From: Pigoraptor chileana
Lineage: Eukaryota; Opisthokonta; Filasterea
Direction: 5' to 3'
Length of the DNA stretch: 31,301 bases
Assembly (NCBI GenBank): GCA_943704495.1
Contig: CALSCR010000174.1
Location: forward strand, 1-31,301
Below the pieces are notes generated by a model. That model saw only the letters and a program-made list of their open reading frames with translations. It did not search any database and was not told the DNA's origin. Shown here piece after piece: positions 12,701 through 20,613 of this stretch; the first letter of the stretch is position 1; each line of letters opens with the position of its first letter. The translations under genes were made by a program, and so were the position numbers.

Positions 12701-15596
12701 GAAAGCAAAGTCAGCACTTGGACACAATTGCTTTTTGAGGCTTCTTCAGCGTGAAAAAACATTAGCCACAAAGACACAGACTCGCCAGCGCATATCAAAT
12801 ATTTTAAAAGAAGAAAAAACACACACAGTGGAGTACAATCAAATGCAAATGGATGGGAATTAACAAAGCACACCAAAAGACACACCTGCTTCTCCGTTGT
12901 GCGCTCCTGGTCGACGGCATCGGGGCGGCGGTTGGGCGGGTTGCCAAGAGACTCGCCGCGCACAGCGGTGGTGCTCTGGCGGCCCCCAAAGCCTCCCGTG
13001 CCCCGGATGAAGAGGGAAAACTGGTTGATGCACACGGGGTTGCCCGCCTCATCCGCCGACGTCACTGTGTTGCAAAAGAGTGTGGAGAAACACGGACCGT
13101 TGAGAAATACATGTGTCACTGACAATTCAAAACAAAATGGAAAAACGCACATTGGTGATCGAAAGCATATAAGGTCAAAAATCAACAACAAAAAACGAAC
13201 TTTGCTTGCGTATTGTGCAGAGAACACTCAAAAGAAGTGACACGATGAAACTTCAACTCCACCCTAACCCTACACCCACCGTCCATAAGGATGACCGAGC
13301 CCTTGCCGTGGCCCTTGTCGAGAATGTCCGTGATGGTGGCCTGCGATGTGAGGCGGCCAGACGTCGGCATGGGGCGCAGCACTTCAAGGTACTGCTCGCC
13401 GTGCAGGAGCTGCGTCATGTTGAACTCAAACCCAGGCACACCAGAGATCATCTGCGCCAGAGAAGCCTGCAAATACAAATAATTTTTCAGAGGACAGATG
13501 AACACAATAGCCTCCGGAAGGTCACGCGTACGCAGCGAGCTAAGACAAGCCCAACATTTGTGCTTTCAATTGTCCGCAGACACATAATATAACACAACTC
13601 ACACAACAGCAACGTAACTCTACCTGCGCGGGAATGACACCAAAGGTCGGAAGGGCGGTGAAATCACTGTGGCCCTCAAAGAGGAATTTTAGCTCCTCAG
13701 GACGCTGGTTGGACGCTCCAATGCCGAGGGCATAGAGAATGATATCACGTTCGGTGAACGAGAACGAGTCCGGCGCAAACTTGTGTGCAAGGGCCTCGCG
13801 GAGGTTGACAGATGATGCCGAGGTCGGATTTGCCGACGCACCTGCACGTTGACAATGCATATTGAGTGACAAGCGAATACATTAGATACTACGTTGACTG
13901 AGATTACAACTGAAATTCCGCACATGTGTTTGGAATTCTACACATTCGATGGGCGCACGCACCAGAGTCAATGTTGAGGGCAGCCATGACAGTTGCCATG
14001 GATTCCTGGATGCTCGTGGGGTATTCAGGGTTGCTGAAGTCCACAATCTGCTCCCAGTGATCACGCACATCCTCGGGCGAGATAAACGAGCCGCCCTTAG
14101 ACTTGACGAGGACTCCACGGGTTCGCTGCCAACGGACTGCCGATTGCAATTACATGAACACAGACACATAACGATGCGCAGGTTAGAAACGAATATGCAC
14201 ATATAAATCCACGCAACGCTGTATAAGCTCGAGACTTATTATGGATTGCAAGATACGCACGCTTCGAGATCCATCCGGCACCAAGCTCAAAGAGACCGCC
14301 GTTCTCCTCGCTTGCTTCGTTGCAGAGGAACGCAACAAGAGGGGCGACATACTCGGGCTTGAGCGACTGGACGAGCTCCTCCGGGAAGACCGTCTCGGTA
14401 AGGCGGGATCCGGCGACGGGAGCAATCGTGTTGCAGTGGATGTTCTGCTTGGCGCCCTCAATGGCAAGCGTGTTGCTGAGGCCGAGAAGACCCAGCTTCG
14501 CAGCACTGTAATTGGCCTGCAAACACATACCAAAAAGTTTTCGGTTTAAGCTACAAAGCGAGTGCCTGAATTACAATTCACTCTGGAAAGACATGTGGGG
14601 ATGAGAATCAACGATCAAACAAGATTTTTCTCCCCTCTCTTTTTGCAACGCCGTACCTGTCCAAAGTTGCCATAGACACCTGCGGCAGAGGCGGTCATGA
14701 TGATACGGCCGTACTTCTGCTTCTGCATGTGCGGCCAGGCAGCCCTCGTGACCATGAACGAGCCACGCAAATGAACCCTGTGAATGATATCTACAAACGC
14801 AACATACACACAGACATCCACATAATCGAGTCAGATCACACTATTGGCACGTCCCGTTACAGTCACAATTAATTTTGCCGCACGCGCCAAAGGGTACTTA
14901 CCACCCTGACACGGCGCTTAATTTACAGTCGCATTCACTCACCCCAATCTGCGTCACCGATCCGTGCAAAGGACTTGTCGCGAAGAATGCCTGCGTTATT
15001 GATGACAATGTCGATGCGACCGAACGCCTCGATCGCAGTCTTGACAATCTTGTCGCCTTCCTCGACTGAGTCATAATTGGCAACTGCCTTGCCGCCACCA
15101 GCCTGCAACAGCACAAGCACAGAGCGCGTACGCAGCAACTTGAACAATTAGGGAAGTAAAATGCTGCCCACATGGCATCTACTTAACAACAACAACATAC
15201 CACTCAACTGTTTCACAACAATATGAATCCACTCGCACTGATTCACAGAGTCCCACAAACACAGGGACATCCACTCGGCATCAGCTTGCCTTGATCTCAG
15301 CCACGACCTTGTCGGCAGCCGATGAGCTCTGTCCCTCGCCACGGATGTTTCCGCCGAGGTCATTCACGACGACAGATGCTCCGCGGGAGGCAAGAAGGAG
15401 TGCGTAGGTGCGACCGAGGCCTGCCAATGGCAATGGAGATGCAGTGACAAGTAGAAGTGTACACATGGATCAGAATCACTCACAACGGAACAGTGAGTAT
15501 GTTGTTGAGACACCAAGAGGCCCTTTCAAACTTACCGCCACCAGCGCCAGTCACAATGGCGACGCGACCGTCGAAACGAAGCTCGTCCTTTGTCAT
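9738..15596 (-). CDS. HSD17B4: Peroxisomal multifunctional enzyme type 2 (HSD17B4-like) with four SCP2 domains
   Basis: It hydrates enoyl-CoA and oxidises the D-3-hydroxyacyl-CoA product in peroxisomal beta-oxidation. Exons (minus order): 15596-15536, 15420-15290, 15102-14943, 14790-14657, 14516-14261, 14136-13963, 13841-13624, 13466-13280, 13064-12886, 12663-12487, 12288-12199, 12057-11838, 11731-11330, 11142-10774, 10667-10266, 9955-9738; 1125 residues if the gap is artificial. The SDR part (about 1-250) has TGAGGGLGRTYA, NNAG and the catalytic NYSAAK. Hydratase 2 (about 310-610) has [17 protein letters not shown]. Four SCP2 lipid-binding domains follow near 620-733, 759-865, 880-990 and 1016-1125; animal MFE-2 has one. 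Domains 1 and 2, and 3 and 4, are joined by identical Ala/Pro linkers. The protein ends SKL, a canonical PTS1. Intron 2 appears to be GC-AG. Every junction keeps frame and matches the human enzyme up to the first SCP2. Confidence 0.93.
10159..10254. other. Assembly gap of 96 N within MFE-2
   Basis: The 79 bp before the gap (10080-10158) and the 79 bp after it (10255-10333) are identical. The left contig end therefore overlaps the right contig start perfectly. Overlaying them removes the gap and yields exon 15 (10667-10266), a normal GT-AG intron and the terminal exon in the correct phase. The gap is probably a false join caused by the SCP2 repeats. Confidence 0.9.
10257..10876. repeat. SCP2 repeat unit, copy 1 (pair of 11321-11940)
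   Basis: This block of about 620 bp covers exon 15, the whole 106-nt intron 14 and the 3' part of exon 14. It matches 11321-11940 at a constant offset of 1064 bp. I count three differences, all synonymous, and none in the intron. Identity stops where the exons diverge at the start of the next SCP2 domain. Confidence 0.93.
11321..11940. repeat. SCP2 repeat unit, copy 2 (pair of 10257-10876)
   Basis: This block covers exon 13, intron 12 and the 3' part of exon 12, nearly identical to the copy 1064 bp away. The intervening exon 14 is in turn closely similar to terminal exon 16, including about 40 nt of adjoining intron. The four domains therefore form an A-B-A-B series: one doubling followed by a later doubling of the pair, or repeated gene conversion. 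Confidence 0.93.
15103..15289 (-). other. Probable GC-AG intron (MFE-2 intron 2)
   Basis: Exon 2 ends GAG ATC AAG and the intron starts GCAAGC, close to the GC-AG donor consensus AG|GCAAGT. Reading on gives a stop within three codons, and no GT donor restores frame. Splicing here joins AEIK to [16 protein letters not shown], the sequence expected from animal MFE-2. Confidence 0.85.
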
Positions 15597-16484
15597 TTTC
15601 TCTTTTTTCTTTCCCGAAAGTCACAATATTGAATACGCGCTATCGACTTTGCAGTGCTGCTAGTCTCTATTGATAAAATATGTAGCAACTAGCTTGATTC
15701 CATCGGCAACAATAGTACAGATCGTAATCTGTCTGCGTTTGTGTGCATTGACATGCTGCGTGCTGGTGCGCAGCTGTTGCCCCAAAGTGGATCAACTAAA
15801 AAGTAAATTCCACTTTGGTGGGTGCTCACTCTGAAGGGTTATTAATCTCACGTTTCGCATATTTCATCCCAATCGGAATGATACTTCAGTTTAAACTGTT
15901 CGATCACGAAATCATGCATTTAGTATTAGCGGAGCATTGTGCGGAAAAATCTCTGCAGCTCAAAATGAATGCTCTTATCTATAGCAAATGTATAGAGTGT
16001 CTTGACGCAAAATAACGCGCTTTCCAGTCGAGCGCGACTATTTGAAATACGGTGGTTTTTCGTGGCTGAAATGGCCAGTGTTTCAGTGCACAGGTTCCGT
16101 GGAGGAGAGGGTCATGCTTTCTGCCGTCGGAAGGTCTGTGATTGGCTCGCGTATGCAACCAATCACAAGAGACCAGATTTAGAGGAACTGTTTTGCGAAC
16201 TGTTTGCATGTTCATTATTGATTGACAGGTGGAATTGTTTCACTCGATCCTGTTTTGTATTCCAGTGGTGATCACACTGTGCGGCAAGAGTTTCCACGAA
16301 AACGTGGAATGTTTTAACATATTACGCCGATATTGTGATGCTTGGTGCATGAGTCGTGAGTCGTGCTCACACGTCGTCCATTGAACTGTGAGGAATGCTG
16401 AGCCAGTTGAGGCGAGGACCGTTCGTGTGGCCGTAATACAGTTGGCGTCGAGTGGCTGGAGCGATTAGATCCACTGGGTGTAGC
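15597..16484. other. MFE-2 upstream region
   Basis: This 0.9-kb spacer holds the presumed MFE-2 promoter and the 3' flank of the His-rich gene. It contains a 10-bp perfect inverted repeat (15782-15818) and opposed CCAAT boxes, ATTGG at 16141-16145 and CCAAT at 16159-16163, about 550 bp upstream of the ATG. I see no coding exon in it. Confidence 0.5.
15782..15818. repeat. 10-bp perfect inverted repeat upstream of MFE-2
   Basis: CCAAAGTGGA (15782-15791) and TCCACTTTGG (15809-15818) are exact reverse complements with a 17-nt spacer. They lie about 190-220 bp upstream of the MFE-2 start codon. They could be a dimeric factor site or a small hairpin; no known operator is recognised. Confidence 0.7.
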
Positions 16485-16754
16485 TTAGAAGTGGTGCCCG
16501 TGGTGTCCGTGGTGTCCGTGGTGTCCGTGGTGTCCATGATGGCCATGGTGGTGATGGCCGTGGTGGAAACCTCCTCCAAATACGATCGTTGGTCCGTGCG
16601 ACGGAGCAACATAAACAGGCGGATAGTGTTGCGGCGCAACGACCATGGGCGCATACATGGGCGCCGGTTGGAAGACGACCTGGCCGTGCGGGTGATGGTG
16701 CCCGTGGTGGTGGTGGTGGTGGTGGTGATGACCCCCAAAGCCAATACCAAACAT
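16485..16754 (-). CDS. Small His/Gly-rich protein
   Basis: An 89-residue ORF starts at ATG 16754 (MFGIGFGG) and ends with TAA. Residues 9-17 are nine consecutive histidines, then GHHHPHG. The middle (about 25-58) is Pro/Ala/Val/Tyr-rich (PMYAPMVVAPQHYPPVYVAP). The C-terminal third is (GHH)n ending in HHF. A TATA-like TATATAAG lies about 180 nt upstream on the coding strand (around 16931-16938), supporting transcription. No signal peptide or membrane segment is evident. Dense histidine suggests binding of Zn, Ni or Cu, as in other His-rich small proteins, but that is inference from composition. The 9-bp GHH repeats are prone to slippage. An upstream in-frame stretch lacks an ATG, so this start is favoured. 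I do not recognise a family. Confidence 0.6.
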   Translation of the reverse strand: MFGIGFGGHHHHHHHHHGHHHPHGQVVFQPAPMYAPMVVAPQHYPPVYVAPSHGPTIVFGGGFHHGHHHHGHHGHHGHHGHHGHHGHHF

Positions 16755-17161
16755 TTTCGTGGGAAGTTGTAGTAGCCCTCTTGTGGTAGATTGGATTGTG
16801 TCAGTAGTCGCTTGCTTGCCGTAGTTGGACAAGAGAGGGAGGAGAAAAGTCGGCCGGTGCGTTCAAACTTGCGTCTTTGAATGAAGATCAGCTCCTTACT
16901 TCTGTCGATCACCCTCATCAAAGTTGATGCTTATATAGCAAACACGCATCGTCGTTGTGCGCTGTGCCACCACACAATCGCACACTAAAGTGTTCAATGT
17001 TTTCGCTGCCGAAAATTAACGCAGCATTACGCTGCACAAATGTGAGTGCGGCTAATTGCAGCAATTGCCTTTTGGGGAGATCGGTATAAATAGAAATTAT
17101 ACCGACCAATGAGAGCACAGCAAGTTTTGGTGACGTCGTCTCGCTGGTCACGTGCCGGCTT
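16755..17161. promoter_or_regulatory. Divergent promoter region
   Basis: This region separates the minus-strand His-rich gene from a possible plus-strand ORF. It has a minus-strand TATATAAG near 16931-16938 and a plus-strand TATAAATA at 17085-17092. The latter is embedded in a 9-bp inverted repeat, TCGGTATAA (17081-17089) and TTATACCGA (17097-17105). A CCAAT box (17106-17110), a CRE-like TGACGTCG (17131-17138) and an E-box CACGTG (17149-17154) follow. The motifs are seen directly; their use is inferred. Confidence 0.55.
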
Positions 17162-17560
17162 TTGGTACGGATGGTACTGAGTGAGTGGATCTATCGCTGC
17201 CTTCCATCGTCTGATCTTCTTGCTGTCATCGCGTTACGGCGGCAGCTTCAGACAACGCTGAGGGTGATCGATGAACCCAAACGGGCTATGCTCTATGGTG
17301 AATTGTGCCGAGAACGAAACAACATTCAAGTTATTTGGTATTTGTATTCTTCACAAACCGGTAGGGATTCTGCCAGGTTCGATTGTCATGATCAGCAAGC
17401 TAAGTTTAAAGCAAAAGGGTGCGGCGGCGCGACAGCACAAGGTTTGAACGGCAATCCGGCGCTTCTCGACAGCAGTATTGACAACGAAATAAACGCAGTC
17501 AATATCAACAAACAAATAAACAAACATCAACAAGCACAAACACAAAACACAGCGCGTTGA
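17162..17560 (+). CDS. Possible small hypothetical protein
   Basis: A 132-residue ORF starts 70-80 nt downstream of a TATAAATA box, with two early ATGs (17162 and 17171). The first half (EWIYRCLPSSDLLAVIALRR, then GELCRERNNIQVIWYLY) could be a folded helical peptide. The second half is Asn/Gln/Lys-rich low complexity. A donor-like CCG|GTAGGG near 17360 would allow the ORF to be only a first exon. No family is recognised. It converges on the ammonium transporter gene 270 bp downstream. The support is the promoter context only, so it may be spurious. Confidence 0.25.
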   Translation: MVRMVLSEWIYRCLPSSDLLAVIALRRQLQTTLRVIDEPKRAMLYGELCRERNNIQVIWYLYSSQTGRDSARFDCHDQQAKFKAKGCGGATAQGLNGNPALLDSSIDNEINAVNINKQINKHQQAQTQNTAR

Positions 17561-17827
17561 GATGGTTCACTGAATGACATATAGGAAAATAATGGCGCGC
17601 AAACTGAAACGCAACGAAAGCGGACAAAAATAAAAACGAAAAGCGATCAAAGGAGATCCAAATGTCAGGTGGGATTCCAGTTAGCATATTCCCCTCTGAA
17701 GGCGCAGTGGCGGCCAAATGATCGTCAGACCTCCATTAATCCATTCGCTCGGCTGACGAGAAACTTAAGTGTCAATGGTCAGTCGGATACACACGGCCTG
17801 GTGACAATCCTCATGATCAGTGAGCAG

Positions 17828-19646
17828 TCACGCCATCTCCATCACCTCGACGTCATGTCCGCCAATCGAGTCGGCCTTGGACGCTTCGCGCTTAACCTTG
17901 CGCTTCTTCTTGCTCTTCTTTACCGATTCGAGATCATCCTGGCTGCCGAGAATATGACCGTTGCCGTTGCCAATGCCATTTCCGTGTGCACTTGCGTCCG
18001 CCCATCCCTCCTTCGCCTGGGGGGCGGAGGCGGGGGCTACCTTCGTGATCGGTGTGACAGCATTGTCACCAAGCACAACACCGTCATAATTGTAGCACAG
18101 TTCGCCGTGTTCGTAGATATCCATGCCAATGCGCTCTCCCTCGACGGGCACACGCAGACCGAGTCCGGGAATCTTGTCCAGACACAAAAGGAGCGCGGCT
18201 GTGGCGACGGCTGACCAGCTCGCGGCAACCACGGCGCCGACGAGCTGCCACCCGACCTGCTTCCAGTAATGGTTGACCCATCCGCCGGGAATGACGACAC
18301 CGACAGCGGCGGTGATGTCATTGTTGGCAAAGACTCCCGTCGCAACGACACCAAAAAACGCCGCCATTCCGTGCACCGCAAACACGTCGAGAGAATCGTC
18401 GTATCCAAACTTGACGCGGACTTTATGCGCGCCAAAATAGCCGATGACAGAGGCCATCACACCAATGGCCATAGCCGGAAGAGGGTCGACAAAACCAGAG
18501 GCCGGGGTGATTGTGGCAAGGCCTGCAACAATGCCCGTGCACGCGCCCATGACGGTTGGTTTGCCGTGGAAAATCCACTCGATTGCCATCCACGCGACGC
18601 CACCAAATGCGCCGCCAAAGTGAGTGGCGCAGAAAGCGCTGACGGCCTGAGAGTTGGCAGCGACTGCAGAGCCCGCGTTGAATCCGAACCATCCAAACCA
18701 GAGGATTCCCGTGCCGAGAAGAACTGAGCACGTGTGTGTGCGTGTGTGTTTCGCGTGATGATTGAAGAAAGCAATGGATCAGTTAGCAGTCGTCGAGCGG
18801 TCGTATCACTAACTTCTGACACAATGGCGCACAATAAAGTGAGCAATCACCGCAACCAGTGAAAACGAGAAAGTCAGGAAAAATAAGCAGGCATTTGCAC
18901 TCACCAAGCATGGGTGAATGTGCGGGCATCGGCTGGTCGGGAAATCCGTCGCGCTTTCCGAGAATGATGGCCGCAACCAACGCAGACGTCGCGGCAGTCA
19001 CGTGCACGACAATACCGCCTGCAAAGTCCAGGACGCCCTTCTTGGCGAGCCAGCCATTGGGGTGCCACACCATGTGCGCAAAGGGATCATAGACGATTGT
19101 TGCCCAAAGGACAATGAAAACGAGATATGTGCGGAAGCGCATGCGATCGGCCGTTGCGCCCGTGATCAGCGCGGGGCAGATGATGGCAAACATGCACTGA
19201 TACAGCATGAAGAGCTGCTCCGGGATGGTTGCACCGAGGCCGTCGGGATGCGGCTGCTTGTACTCGACGCCGACGAGAACAATCTTGTGGAGGTCACCAA
19301 TGACGGCATTTCCCTTGCTGAAGGAAAGCGTGTAACCAAGCACAAACCACTGAACAGATATGACGCACATTGCAATCAAGCTCTGCATCATGATGTCAAG
19401 TGCACTTTTTGTCCGAACCATGCCGCCGTAGAATAGCGCGAGACCAGGAGTCATAAACAGAACGAGCGCCGTCGAAACGAGGATCCACGCAATGTCGCCA
19501 GTATCAAACGCAAACACCGCCACAGCCGGTAGCGCGCCAGAGCTGTCGGCTGTTGTTGTTGGCGCTGCGGATGCAAGGACCGAAGCCGTTGCAGAGGCAG
19601 TGGCAGAAGCGACCGCACTGGCCGTAGCACTGGCGGTGGACGACAT
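17828..19646 (-). CDS. Ammonium transporter (Amt/MEP family), 2 exons
   Basis: Plasma-membrane channel-like protein for ammonium uptake. Exons (minus order) are 19646-18905 and 18723-17828, phase 1 GT-AG, 545 residues. The splice joins HSPML to VLLGTGILWFGWFGFNAGS, the expected Amt sequence. Key features: TPGLALFYGG early on; CMFAIICPALITGA containing the first Phe-gate region; DFAGGIVVHVTA with the first pore His (215) and the conserved Asp; FGFNAGS with the second gate Phe; and FAVHGMAAFFG with the second pore His (365). The twin His identifies a transporting Amt rather than a distant Rh relative. Before the core is a low-complexity Ala/Ser/Thr segment made of ATAS-like repeats (residues 4-28). 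The C-terminal tail is long and ends in a strongly basic KKSKKKRKVKREASK stretch. The canonical Amt core is about 400 residues, so both tails are extensions. A TGACGTC element lies 56 bp upstream of the ATG. Confidence 0.95.
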
Positions 19647-20613
19647 CTTGTCTCCGTATGTGAGCTGGTTTCAATTCACGTGTTCAGAAGATTAGAATTT
19701 GTGACGTCGCCGTCATGCGTGGTCAGGCAAACACTTGCACGGCCCAGCTGCAAGTTGAGATGGTGGAGCCCGGTTGGCAAGCGCAAATCCGACGGCTTTT
19801 GACTGAGTTCTTGTTGGTGAGACAAGATCAAGCGGTGAGCCGCCACGTATATTGAAGGGTTGCAGGTGCGATAGACAACGCATAGTGATGACGCATATAA
19901 TATAGATTTCAAGGCACCTTAACCGATTAATCCCCATAGCCCGTGGCGCTACTGACCGCACGGATTAGAATGGACGATGGAAAGTGGAGGAACGGCCCCG
20001 CAAATCGGTGGCACAAGTGTGTCACCGTGTCATGTGAAACTGTGCACGCACAAGCACGCACAAACGACCACCGCACACTCCTGACACGAACACAATGGCA
20101 TTGCTGACCACATGGACTGACACCACGGCAACGCCGTCCCAAAGAAGCAACAAAAAGACTCGGGTGGTACTAATAAAAACATACTTTTTACTTTTTACTA
20201 TTGATGGTGGTTACTTCCCACCGCAGTTGAAATTGTGTATGGGCGGATTGGCTGGGTCGGTTGAGTATTGGGCCTCACACCCCGCCCAGCCGATTGGCCA
20301 ATGGCGTGCGACTGCGCACAAATGTGTGGGGCGGAGTGGCCAATCAGCGCGCTTTTTTTTAATTCGGACAGTTAAAACAAACCAATGGGAGGGATTGGCT
20401 GGGACAGCCCCACCCTCTCGACGTAACACGGTGTGACATCATTCCAGGCCGTCGTTTCGTTGGGTTACTACTCAAAGTGCTTGCTGCCCACACACAGGCA
20501 CGTTGTGACTCATTGATTTTATTCAGGATCGCGACTGGCACACTGGCACTAATCGAACTCTAGCTGCAGCTGGACTGAATCCTTACGGGCTGATGGTGTC
20601 CGCCAAATCTTAG
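19647..20613. other. Upstream region of the ammonium transporter gene
   Basis: This spacer separates the ammonium transporter 5' end from the glycosyltransferase 3' end. Besides a CRE-like TGACGTC (19702-19708) it contains the CCAAT cluster listed separately. No coding exon or RNA gene is evident. Confidence 0.5.
20247..20398. promoter_or_regulatory. Cluster of six CCAAT/ATTGG boxes
   Basis: Six copies occur within 152 bp: ATTGG 20247-20251, ATTGG 20293-20297, CCAAT 20298-20302, CCAAT 20340-20344, CCAAT 20382-20386 and ATTGG 20394-20398. Steps of 42-47 bp recur. GGATTGGCTGGG occurs twice (20246-20257 and 20393-20404). The cluster is 600-750 bp upstream of the ammonium transporter ATG. CCAAT boxes are classic NF-Y/HAP sites; whether this is a promoter, an enhancer or a decayed tandem array is not clear. 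Confidence 0.6.

Noticed and set aside
17760-17830. Read-through of the ammonium transporter stop (TGA CTG)
   Set aside because: The extension has no recognisable motif and the protein already has a full C-terminal tail.
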